Assembly: GCF_900108335.1 (NCBI RefSeq) | Contig: NZ_FNVT01000009.1 | Coordinates: 124,001-188,000 of the forward strand | DNA length: 64,000 nucleotides | Direction: 5' to 3' | From: Nonomuraea solani | GTDB lineage: Bacteria > Actinomycetota > Actinomycetes > Streptosporangiales > Streptosporangiaceae | Shown: positions 56,716 to 64,000 of the stretch, in pieces | Layout of the letters: the number at the start of each line of letters is the position of its first letter | Position numbering within the stretch: the stretch's first letter is position 1 | Made by a program: the position numbers and the translations under genes | The notes under the pieces: model-generated | Told to the model about the DNA's origin: nothing | Seen by the model: only the letters and a program-made list of their open reading frames with translations | Database searches by the model: none

Positions 56716-57587
56716 GCGCACGCGCCGTGCGGCGCCGGTGGGCAGGCATGCTGTTCGTCCTGCCCGCCGCGCTCTACCTCGTCTGCTTCCAGCTCGTGCC
56801 CGTCCTGTACGGCTTCGCGCTCAGCTTCACCCGCTACAGCCCGCTCAGCCGCACCGGACCCCAGCCGGTAGGGCTCGGCAACTACGCCAGGCTGCTGGAC
56901 AGCCCCGAGTTCGGCCAGGCGCTGCTGGTGACCGGGAAGTACGTGCTGATCGTGCTGCCGATCACCGTCGTCATCGCGCTCGGGCTGGCCATGCTCGCCA
57001 AGCGGCCCTTCCGCGGTGTCGGCCTGTTCCGCTCGGCGCTCTACGTCCCGCACATCGTCTCGCTCACCGCGGTCAGCATGGTCTGGCTGTGGATCTACTC
57101 CCAGAACGGCCTGGTCAACCAGGTTCTCGGCCTGTTCGGCCTGCAGGACCAGAGCTGGCTGCTGGAGGAGGGGCCGGCGCTGAACGCCGCCGCCGCCATG
57201 CGGATCTGGAAGGCCCTGGGAGCCAACATGGTGCTGCTCCTGGCCGGGCTGCAGTCCATCCCGACCGTCCTGTACGAGGCGGCGCGGGTCGACGGGGCGG
57301 CGCGCTGGAACGTCTTCCGGCACGTCACCCTGCCGGGGCTGCGGCCGATGCTCACCTACGTCGTGGCCATGGACATCGTCTTCCTGGCCCAGGGTTTCGC
57401 CGAGATCTACGTCCTGACCAGGGGCGGGCCGCTCGGCAGCACCACCACCGTCAACTACCTGATCTACACCGAGGCGTTCCAGTACAACCGGTTCGGCAGC
57501 GCGTCCGCGATGGCCTTCGTCCTGTTCGCGTTCATCGTCGGCTTCTCGTTCCTGGCCATCCGCGGCGTCGGCGGGAGGCGCTCATGA
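56712..57587 (+). CDS. ABC sugar permease, MalF/UgpA-type
   Basis: Length 291 aa. It has six membrane spans, EAA loop YEAARVDGAARWNVFRHVTL, and the periplasmic pattern VLTRGGPLGSTTTVNYLIY common in sugar permeases. It is ATGA-coupled to both neighbours, and works with the next permease and a presumably shared ATPase. Confidence 0.94.
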   Translation: MSARAVRRRWAGMLFVLPAALYLVCFQLVPVLYGFALSFTRYSPLSRTGPQPVGLGNYARLLDSPEFGQALLVTGKYVLIVLPITVVIALGLAMLAKRPFRGVGLFRSALYVPHIVSLTAVSMVWLWIYSQNGLVNQVLGLFGLQDQSWLLEEGPALNAAAAMRIWKALGANMVLLLAGLQSIPTVLYEAARVDGAARWNVFRHVTLPGLRPMLTYVVAMDIVFLAQGFAEIYVLTRGGPLGSTTTVNYLIYTEAFQYNRFGSASAMAFVLFAFIVGFSFLAIRGVGGRRS

Positions 57588-58420
57588 ACCGCACCGCTCT
57601 CGCCATCGCCTCAGTGCTCGTGATCATGCCGTTCCTCTGGATGATCAGTCTGGCCTTCACGCCGGAGAACGACGCCTTTCGCACGGTGTCGCTGCTTCCC
57701 GCGCAGCCCACCACCGACAACTTCGTGACCGCGTTCACCGACGCCCATCTGGGCCGGGCGCTGCTCAACTCGGCCGTCGTCACGACGGTGGCCGTGCTCA
57801 CGAACTGCCTGGCCGCCGTGGCCGCCGGCTACGGTTTCGCGCTGCTGCCCTTCCGCGGCAGCACGCCCCTGTTCTACGCGCTGGTCTCCACGGCGGCGAT
57901 CCCCGTCTCGGTGACCTTGATCCCGCTGTTCCTCATGGCCAAGAGCATGCCGCTGACCGGCGGCAACGACCTGGCCGGGGTCGGGGGGACGGGGCTGCTG
58001 GACAGCCTGGGCGGCGTGGTGCTGCCGTATCTCGTCCTGCCCATGAACATCTTTCTGGCCAGGCAGTACTTCAGCACCGCCGACCCGCACCTGGCCGAGG
58101 CCGCCCGGATGGACGGCGCCGGCGAATGGCGGGTGTTCTGGAGCGTCTACTTCCCGCTCGCCCGGCCGCTGGTCGCGGTCATCGCGATCTTCTCCTTCAC
58201 CGCGGTATGGGACGACTTCCTCTGGCCGCTCGTGGTCACCACCTCGGAGGAGACCCAGACCGTCCAGCTCACCCTCGCGCGGTTCCTGTCCACGGGCAAC
58301 GTGCGGTACGGGCCGCTGATGGCCGGGGCCGTGCTCGTGACGCTGCCCGTCCTGGCCGTTTTCCTGGTCAACCAGCGCAACTTCGTCTCAGGTCTCACCG
58401 ACGGCAGTGTCAAAGGTTAG
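57584..58420 (+). CDS. ABC sugar permease, MalG/UgpE-type
   Basis: Length 278 aa with six membrane spans, EAA motif AEAARMDGAGEWRVFWSVYF and C-terminal VNQRNFVSGLTDGSVKG typical of MalG-like subunits. ATG overlaps the upstream stop. The FAD oxidoreductase gene follows after 13 bp in the same operon. Confidence 0.94.
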   Translation: MNRTALAIASVLVIMPFLWMISLAFTPENDAFRTVSLLPAQPTTDNFVTAFTDAHLGRALLNSAVVTTVAVLTNCLAAVAAGYGFALLPFRGSTPLFYALVSTAAIPVSVTLIPLFLMAKSMPLTGGNDLAGVGGTGLLDSLGGVVLPYLVLPMNIFLARQYFSTADPHLAEAARMDGAGEWRVFWSVYFPLARPLVAVIAIFSFTAVWDDFLWPLVVTTSEETQTVQLTLARFLSTGNVRYGPLMAGAVLVTLPVLAVFLVNQRNFVSGLTDGSVKG

Positions 58421-58433
58421 AAAGGTTCCTTAC

Positions 58434-60041
58434 ATGCGTGAAGTCGATCTTGTGATCGTCGGAGGTGGTCTGGGCGGTGTCGCCGCCGCGCTCACCGCCG
58501 CCAGGCTCGGGCAGCGGGTCGTGCTGGTCGAGCGATCCGACTGGCTGGGCGGGCAGCTGACCAGCCAGGCGGTGCCCCCGGACGAGCATCAGTGGATCGA
58601 GTCGTCGTTGAGCTCGCCCAGCTATCGTGAGCTGCGCGGGCGCATCCGTGACCACTACCGGCGCAACTATCCGCTGACGGCGCGGGCGCGGGAGTGGGAG
58701 ACGCTCAATCCCGGGTTCGGCAACGTCTCGCGGTTGTGCCACGAGCCCAGGGTTGCGGCGCTGGTCATCCAGGAGATGCTCTCGCCGCTGATCGCCTCGG
58801 GCCTGTTGAGCGTGCTGGCCGAGCACGAGGCGGTGCGGGCGCATCGCGACGGGGAACGGGTCGCCTCCATCCTGGTACGCAGCCTGCGCACCGGCCGGGA
58901 GGTCACCCTGTCGGCGCCCCTTGTCGTGGACGCGACCGAGCTGGGTGAGCTGCTGGAACTGGCGGCGGTGCCGTACGTCATCGGGGCCGAGAGCGCGGCC
59001 GAGACGGGTGAGCTGCACGCGCCCGAGCAGGCCGACCCGCTGGACCAGCAGGCCGTGAGCTGGTGTTGCGCCCTGGAGTACCGGCCCGGCGAGGACCACA
59101 CGATCGACGAGCCCGAAGGGTACGCGTACTGGCGGGACACGGTGGACCCGCGCTGGCCGGGCTCGCAGTTGTCGTGGGACGACGTGGTGCCCGACCTGCT
59201 GACCACCCGCACCCGGCCGCTCTTCGTGCGGGACACCGACGACGACCTGTGGCGCTACCGGCGCATCCTGGCCAGGCGCAACCTCGAACCCGATTTCCCC
59301 GGTGGGGAGATCACGCTGGTCAACTGGCCGCAGATCGACTATTGGGAGCTGCCGCTGCTCGGCGTCGACGACGCCACGCGGGACCTGGCGCTCCGGCGGG
59401 CCAGGGAGCTGACATTGTCACTGGTCCACTGGATGCAGACGGAGGCCGGTCACCCCGGGCTGCGACTGCGTGGCGACGTCACCGGTACGGAGGACGGCCT
59501 GGCCAAGGAGGTCTACGTCCGCGAGTCGCGCCGCGTCAAGGCGCTGTTCACCGTCACCGAGGAGCACATCGGACGCGAGATGCGCGGGGCGTACGCGGGC
59601 GCGGCGACCTTCGGCGACAGCGTCGGCATCGGCTACTACCGGATCGACCTGCACCCGAGCACCTCGGGCCGCACGTACGTGGACATCGACTGCTTCCCGT
59701 TCCAGATCCCGCTCGGCGCGCTGATCCCTCAGGGGACCCGCAACCTGCTGGCCGCGAACAAGAACATCGGCACCACCCACATCACCAACGGCGCCTACCG
59801 CCTGCACCCGGTGGAGTGGTCGATCGGCGAGGCCGTGGGCGCCCTGTCCGCCTACTGCTCGGCCGGGCGGACCGAGCCGGAGGCGGTGTACGGCACGCCT
59901 GCGCTGCTGACCGGTTTCCAGCGGATGCTCACCGACCGGCTCGGCATCTCGCTCTCCTGGCCGGAGGACATCCGCGCGCCGCGGGCCAGGCACGACTCGA
60001 TCCCCAAAGACGTGCCCCTTCTGACCACGACCGACCATTAG
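58434..60041 (+). CDS. FAD-dependent oxidoreductase (FAD_oxidored family)
   Basis: Length 535 aa from ATG 58434, where the dinucleotide fold begins (VDLVIVGGGLGGVAAALTAA); an in-frame ATG at 58407 would add nine residues. The motif ERSDWLGGQLTSQAVPPDEH and the distal VVDATELGELLELAAVPYV are typical of the family often found beside sugar ABC genes and lyases. No signal peptide is seen. It probably oxidises or rearranges an imported sugar derivative. The stop TAG forms part of the AGGAGG site of the next gene. Confidence 0.88.
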   Translation: MREVDLVIVGGGLGGVAAALTAARLGQRVVLVERSDWLGGQLTSQAVPPDEHQWIESSLSSPSYRELRGRIRDHYRRNYPLTARAREWETLNPGFGNVSRLCHEPRVAALVIQEMLSPLIASGLLSVLAEHEAVRAHRDGERVASILVRSLRTGREVTLSAPLVVDATELGELLELAAVPYVIGAESAAETGELHAPEQADPLDQQAVSWCCALEYRPGEDHTIDEPEGYAYWRDTVDPRWPGSQLSWDDVVPDLLTTRTRPLFVRDTDDDLWRYRRILARRNLEPDFPGGEITLVNWPQIDYWELPLLGVDDATRDLALRRARELTLSLVHWMQTEAGHPGLRLRGDVTGTEDGLAKEVYVRESRRVKALFTVTEEHIGREMRGAYAGAATFGDSVGIGYYRIDLHPSTSGRTYVDIDCFPFQIPLGALIPQGTRNLLAANKNIGTTHITNGAYRLHPVEWSIGEAVGALSAYCSAGRTEPEAVYGTPALLTGFQRMLTDRLGISLSWPEDIRAPRARHDSIPKDVPLLTTTDH

Positions 60042-60049
60042 GAGGTCCC

Positions 60050-61543
60050 ATGCGTTTCCTGGCCGTCGCCCTGGCGATGTCACTCCTGTCCGTGGACCCC
60101 GGCCCCGTGAACCCTGGCACCGTGGACCCCGGCGCCGTGGATTCCAGCGCCGTGGATTCCAGCTCCGTGGACCCCGGCGCCATCCCCGCCGACCGGTTAC
60201 CGCCCGGTGGGTGGGCCGACACCCGGTGGCGCAACCCGGGCGGCTTCTACACCGTGGACGTCAGCACGCGCGGACTGCCCGCGAACAACAGCGGCGTCGA
60301 CGCCTCCGCCAAGATCCGCGACATCATCGCCACCACGTCCGGCAACCGCGTGCTGTACTTCCCGCCCGGCGCGTACTACTTCGGGTCCACGCTGAACATC
60401 ACCACGGACGGCATCATCCTGCGCGGCGCCGGTCGTGCCCAGACCAGGTTCCTGCTCAGCGCGGCCGACGTGGAGCTGAAGTTCAGCGGCGCCTACACCG
60501 GTGACCCGGTGAGCGCCACGGTGACGGGCGGCCACACGATCACCGTGCCCGGCGGGTCCGCGCCGCAGGCCGGCGACTTCGTCCAGCTCTACAAGAACGC
60601 GGGCAGGCACGCGTACGGCCATCCCATCGAGACCCAGATCTTCAAGGTGCTCTCGCGCAGCGGCGACGTCCTGACCCTGAACATGGAGATCGGCCTGGAC
60701 TACCCGGCGTCGTCGGCTCCCATGGTCAGGCGGATCGACATGCTGGAGAACGCGGGAGTCGACCAGCTCACGATCGAACGGCTCGTCCAGCCCACCACGG
60801 AGAACATCAACAACCTGACCTTCCACATGGTCAACAACGGCTTCGTCGAGGACATCGAGTCGGTGAGGTCCGGTCGCTCCCACATCAACATCTACTGGAG
60901 CAAGGACATCTCGATCGACCGCAACTACGTACACGGCGCCTTCGTCATGCAGAACGGCTACGCGTACGGCATCAGCCTCAACTGGGGATCCACGCGCGTG
61001 CGCGTCAGCGACAACAAGCTGTGGGACCTGCGGCACGGCATTCTGATGCAGTTGGGCGCCAACAACAACGTCGTCAGCTACAACTCCATCGAGGCGCCCT
61101 ACCAGAGCTACAACGACCTGGCCCTGCACGGCACGTTCGCCTACATGAACCTCATCGAGGGCAATCGCTTCAACGAGGGGTACGCCGACAACTCCAAGCT
61201 GGGCCAGGGAGAGCTGGAGGCCACCGGCCCCGGCAACACCTGGTTCCGCAACCACGCCACCAGCCAGATCGGCAGCATCAACGGCCAGACGGCCCGGCAG
61301 AACGTCATCGGGAACAAGCTCGGCCTCATCCGCCTGTCGGGCACCGACCACTACCACGGCGCCAACCTGGAGGGCGGCACGCTGAAGTGGGGGTCCCTCA
61401 GCCCGTCCGCCCAGATCCCGGCGTCGCTCTACACCAGCACGAAACCGGCGTTTCTCGGCAGCACCTCGTGGCCGGTGTACGGCCCCGGGGCCACCGACTG
61501 GGGAGCGGCCAACCGGCTTCCGGCGGAGACCCGCGCGCGATGA
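60050..61543 (+). CDS. Secreted right-handed beta-helix (pectate-lyase-like) protein with repeat linker
   Basis: Length 497 aa with a signal peptide of about 15-20 residues, then six five-residue repeats of the V-D-P-G-A / V-D-S-S-A type (nucleotides 60092-60181). The main body has the N-cap LPANNSGVDASAKIRDIIAT and repeated strands such as NNLTFHMVNNGFVEDIESVR, INIYWSKDISIDRNYVHG and NNVVSYNSIEAP, typical of pectate-lyase-like beta-helices. It may be a lyase, hydrolase or epimerase on a plant or microbial polysaccharide; catalytic residues cannot be named. AGGAGG gives it strong translation as last gene of the operon. Confidence 0.82.
   Translation: MRFLAVALAMSLLSVDPGPVNPGTVDPGAVDSSAVDSSSVDPGAIPADRLPPGGWADTRWRNPGGFYTVDVSTRGLPANNSGVDASAKIRDIIATTSGNRVLYFPPGAYYFGSTLNITTDGIILRGAGRAQTRFLLSAADVELKFSGAYTGDPVSATVTGGHTITVPGGSAPQAGDFVQLYKNAGRHAYGHPIETQIFKVLSRSGDVLTLNMEIGLDYPASSAPMVRRIDMLENAGVDQLTIERLVQPTTENINNLTFHMVNNGFVEDIESVRSGRSHINIYWSKDISIDRNYVHGAFVMQNGYAYGISLNWGSTRVRVSDNKLWDLRHGILMQLGANNNVVSYNSIEAPYQSYNDLALHGTFAYMNLIEGNRFNEGYADNSKLGQGELEATGPGNTWFRNHATSQIGSINGQTARQNVIGNKLGLIRLSGTDHYHGANLEGGTLKWGSLSPSAQIPASLYTSTKPAFLGSTSWPVYGPGATDWGAANRLPAETRAR
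60092..60181 (+). repeat. Six 15-bp tandem repeats encoding a V-D-P-G-A type linker
   Basis: Six units based on GTGGACCCCGGCGCC run without interruption and encode VDPGP, VNPGT, VDPGA, VDSSA, VDSSS and VDPGA directly after the signal peptide. They form a flexible spacer, and the copy number is likely to vary between strains. Confidence 0.85.
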
Positions 61544-61609
61544 GGGTGGGTGCGGCACGGCCCCCCTGGACGGCCCCGCGAGCGTCGTCCCTGGCCTAGC
61601 CTCGAAGAC

Positions 61610-62470
61610 ATGGAAGGGAAGAACCGGCTCGGACAGTTCCTGCGCGCCCGCCGTGAGCTGCTGCGGCCCGAGGACATCGGCCTGCCGGCCGGCGGCCACC
61701 GCCGGGTAGCGGGGCTGCGGCGGGAAGAGGTCGCCGGGCTGGCCGGGGTCAGCACCGACTACTACGTACGGCTGGAGCAGGGCCGCGAACGCCACCCCTC
61801 CGCCCAGGTCCTCGACGCGCTGGCGCGGACCCTGGCGCTGGCGGAGGAGGCGGCCGCGCACCTGCACGAGCTGGCCCGGCAGCCCTCCGGCAGGCGCCGC
61901 CCGGCACCACGCCGCGAGCAGGTCAGCCCTCACCTCCTGCGCATGATGGAGGCATGGCCGCGCACGCCCGCCGTGGTGCTGGGTCCCTGCCTGACCGTGC
62001 TGGCGCACAACGCCCTGGGCAAGGCCCTGTTCGCCGGCCACACCTACAGCGACGACCTGGTCCGGCTGGTGTTCCTCGACCCCGGCGCGCGACGGTTCTA
62101 CCCGGACTGGGACCGGGTGGCGGTCAACACCGTCGCCGGCCTGCGGGCGTCGGCCGGCGCCGATCACGACGATCCCCGGCTGGCCGAGGTGGTCGGTGAG
62201 CTGTCCATCAGGAGCGAGGCCTTCCGCAGGCTGTGGGCCCGCCACGACATCCGGCAGAAGACCCATGAGACCAAGCGGTTCCGGCATCCGCTGGTCGGCG
62301 AGCTGAGCCTGCACTACGAGTCGATGACCGTGAACAGCGCTCCCGGCCGGCAACTCATCGTCTATCAGGCCGACCCGGGCAGCTCGTCCGAAGAGGCGCT
62401 GTCCCTGCTCGGCAGCCTCACCGCCGACCCCGAACCCGCCGACGGCAGGCCCGCCGACACCGCGCGCTGA
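61610..62470 (+). CDS. XRE-type regulator with MmyB-like ligand domain
   Basis: Length 286 aa from ATG 61610. The N-terminal helix-turn-helix reads FLRARRELLRPEDIGLPAGG then HRRVAGLRREEVAGLAGVST and DYYVRLEQGRERHPS; the C-terminal domain (PAVVLGPCLTVLAHNALGKA, YPDWDRVAVNTVAGLR, GELSLHYESM) is the MmyB-type PAS-like domain. Such regulators commonly control neighbouring SDR oxidoreductases, which fits the SDR genes that follow in the same direction. Confidence 0.92.
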   Translation: MEGKNRLGQFLRARRELLRPEDIGLPAGGHRRVAGLRREEVAGLAGVSTDYYVRLEQGRERHPSAQVLDALARTLALAEEAAAHLHELARQPSGRRRPAPRREQVSPHLLRMMEAWPRTPAVVLGPCLTVLAHNALGKALFAGHTYSDDLVRLVFLDPGARRFYPDWDRVAVNTVAGLRASAGADHDDPRLAEVVGELSIRSEAFRRLWARHDIRQKTHETKRFRHPLVGELSLHYESMTVNSAPGRQLIVYQADPGSSSEEALSLLGSLTADPEPADGRPADTAR

Positions 62471-62559
62471 TCCGACCGCCTCTCACGGCCTGCGCCGACG
62501 CCTCCCGTCGTACCGCCAAGGCCCCATCTCGGCATGCCCTCCATTGGAGTGACACCCCC

Positions 62560-62715
62560 ATGAGCGACGAAACCCCCGTCTGGTACATCACCGACTACTC
62601 GACCGGCCTCGGCCGCGCGGTCGCCACCGCCCGGCTCGGCACCCACAAGACCGGCTCCGACACCTGGCGCGACCTCACCCTGAGCGCCGGCCACCCTGAA
62701 GGGAACCCCGCATGA
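62560..62715 (+). pseudogene. SDR gene with a large in-frame internal deletion, 51 codons left
   Basis: The frame opens with VWYITDYSTGLGRAVATARL, the cofactor-binding start of a short-chain dehydrogenase (normally TGxxxGLGR), and jumps directly to GTHKTGSDTWRDLTLSAGHP then EGN, which resembles the end of such a protein. About 230 residues with the catalytic Ser-Tyr-Lys are missing while the frame is kept. The stop overlaps the ATG of the intact SDR gene, so it may still serve translational coupling. Confidence 0.6.
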
Positions 62716-63440
62716 GCACCCAGAAGATCATCCTCGTCACCGGCGCGAGCAGCGGCATCGGGCAGGCCACCGCGCTGCGGCTGGCCGGCGAGGGACACCA
62801 CCTGGTGATCGGCGCCCGCCGCGAGGACCGCCTCGCCGCCATCGCCGAGGAGATCAGGGCTGCCGGTGGCGGCGTCGACGTACACCGGCTCGACGTCACC
62901 GATCGCAAGGACGTCGCCGCGTTCGCCGACGCCGCCGTGCGCCGGCACGGCCGGATCGACGTGTTCGTCAACAACGCCGGCGTGATGCCCCTGTCCCGGC
63001 TGGACGCGCTGCTGGTCGAGGAGTGGGACCGGATGATCGACGTGAACGTCCACGGCCTGCTCAACGGCATCGCCGCCACCCTCCCGCACTTCCAGCGGCA
63101 GGGTGGCGGCCACTTCGTCACCGTCGCCTCCATCGGCGCCCACCAGGTGGTCCCGACGGCGGCCGTCTACTGCGCGACGAAGTACGCCGCCTGGGCCATC
63201 ACCGAGGGCCTGCGTCTGGAGGCCGACCCGAGCATCCGCGTCACCACCATCTCGCCCGGTGTCGTCGAGTCCGAACTGGCCGGCACCATCACCGACCCGG
63301 ACGCGCAGGCGGCGATGCGCGTCTACCGTTCCGACTCCATCCCGGCCGACTCCATCGCGGGCGCCATCTCGTACGCGATCGGCCAGCCGGCGGACGTGGA
63401 CGTCAACGAACTGGTCATCCGCCCGGCCAGACAGCGCTGA
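62712..63440 (+). CDS. Short-chain dehydrogenase/reductase
   Basis: Length 242 aa. Classical SDR motifs are intact: VTGASSGIGQA cofactor loop, HRLDVTD, VNNAGVMP, catalytic Ser in VASIGAH and YCATKYA (Tyr-x3-Lys), and SPGVVESELAG. The basic residues after the second strand (GARRED) suggest NADP(H). The substrate is unknown. It is ATGA-coupled to the deleted SDR frame and probably controlled by the XRE regulator upstream. Confidence 0.93.
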   Translation: MSTQKIILVTGASSGIGQATALRLAGEGHHLVIGARREDRLAAIAEEIRAAGGGVDVHRLDVTDRKDVAAFADAAVRRHGRIDVFVNNAGVMPLSRLDALLVEEWDRMIDVNVHGLLNGIAATLPHFQRQGGGHFVTVASIGAHQVVPTAAVYCATKYAAWAITEGLRLEADPSIRVTTISPGVVESELAGTITDPDAQAAMRVYRSDSIPADSIAGAISYAIGQPADVDVNELVIRPARQR

Positions 63441-63445
63441 TCACC

Positions 63446-64000
63446 TCACCATGCGCCTTTGCCAGGTGAAATTGCGGCCGTCCAGGTCGGAGAAGCGCGC
63501 AGATACATCAGGACCGCCCGGACGCGGCGGTGGCCGTCGATCGCGGTGGGCGGGAGGCCGAGCTTGGTGAAGATCGAGTTGATGTGCTTGCCGGCCACCT
63601 TGTCGCCGGCGTTCAGCTCGTTGGTGATCGCGGTGTTGGAGCGGCCCTCGGCCATCACTGACGTTCGCGGGGCGTGAGACGGGTGTGTGGATCGTGATGG
63701 CGCGTGACCAGGCGGCGGACGACTTCGGATCCGATGACGCAACCGCCGGCCGCGACCCGCTCAACGCCGTCGACGAACTCGCCCACCTCCAGGATGCGGT
63801 CCTTGAGCAGATAGCCGACGCCCCGGCGTCAGTGAACTCCAGGAGCTTGGTCGCATACCTACTGGCTGAGGATCATGACGGGCAGGCCGGGATGCGCGTG
63901 CCGCGTCGGGACGGCGATGCGAAGGTCGGCGGCATGTGCACGTCGGTGACCACGATGCCGGGAGAGCGCTCGGCGACGGCGGCGGCGAGCGCGTCCGATT
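63446..64000 (-). pseudogene. NarL/FixJ-type response regulator, frameshifted and incomplete
   Basis: Reading leftward from 64000: receiver-domain sequence RSPGIVVTDVHMPPTF, then after a frame change RHAHPGLPVMILSQ and a stop, after another GVGYLLKDRILEVGEFVDGV then EVVRRLVTRHHDPHTRLTPR, and after a further gap the LuxR helix-turn-helix MAEGRSNTAITNELNAGDKV then AGKHINSIFTKLGLPP. At least three indels and stops break the gene, and its start lies beyond the edge. It cannot produce a full regulator. Confidence 0.8.

Overview
The window is high-GC DNA with strong codon bias, ATGA/GTGA start-stop overlaps inside operons, MbtH partners, LacI-controlled sugar ABC operons that lack an ATPase gene, and very rare TTA codons. 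Together these point to a filamentous actinomycete, plausibly of the Streptosporangiales (Nonomuraea-like); the genus is a guess from gene content. No rRNA, tRNA, CRISPR array or insertion sequence was seen.

Region 1 (1-24814) is most of a nonribosomal peptide gene cluster in two divergent arms around a 580-bp promoter region (12509-13087). The leftward arm reads VOC-type dioxygenase, heme-dependent aromatic oxygenase of the L-tyrosine 3-hydroxylase type, MbtH, a two-module NRPS (C-A-T-C-A-T), and a further NRPS (C-A-T-C-...) that runs off the left edge. The rightward arm reads class III aminotransferase, TauD-type oxygenase, ThDP enzyme, degenerate 2-hydroxyacid dehydrogenase, MbtH, a starter NRPS (A-T-C-A-T, with a TTA codon), a VioC-type arginine beta-hydroxylase homologue and a DDAH-type guanidine hydrolase. 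The peptide should hold at least five residues. One A domain reads as threonine, several A domains carry acidic pocket residues, and one building block may come from tyrosine/DOPA ring cleavage. I do not recognise this combination as a known pathway. No thioesterase, exporter or regulator of the cluster lies in the window.

Region 2 (24815-33344) is mixed accessory DNA: an RDD membrane protein with a PadR remnant, an esterase and a quinone-oxidoreductase-like gene under a remarkable array of palindromes (28223-28321), an AraC gene and an MFS gene both cut off at one junction (about 28680), a small Pro/Gln/Tyr-rich membrane protein, a stand-alone LanC-like protein with a CCG motif, an LLM flavin enzyme and an HxlR regulator.

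Region 3 (33368-42254) is a LacI-controlled system for an acidic, probably mannose-containing polysaccharide: binding protein, two permeases, GH130 phosphorylase and a secreted PL8 lyase with three discoidin domains. Region 4 (42224-46824) has a threonine-synthase-like PLP enzyme with a YheO/DauR regulator, then a PadR-sulfatase pair. Region 5 (46787-50713) is a LacI-controlled arabinofuranosidase-like locus whose ABC operon has collapsed into a binding-protein/GH43 chimera. Region 6 (51077-54236) has a Baeyer-Villiger-type monooxygenase, a truncated SMP-30-like gene and a metallophosphoesterase. Region 7 (54336-61543) is a third LacI-ABC operon with an FAD oxidoreductase and a secreted beta-helix protein. 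Region 8 (61610-64000) has an XRE/MmyB-type regulator, an SDR, an internally deleted SDR and a decayed response regulator.

A recurring theme right of 25 kb is gene remnants: PadR, AraC/MFS, binding protein/GH43, SMP-30, SDR and LuxR response regulator. The long NRPS genes, by contrast, are intact.
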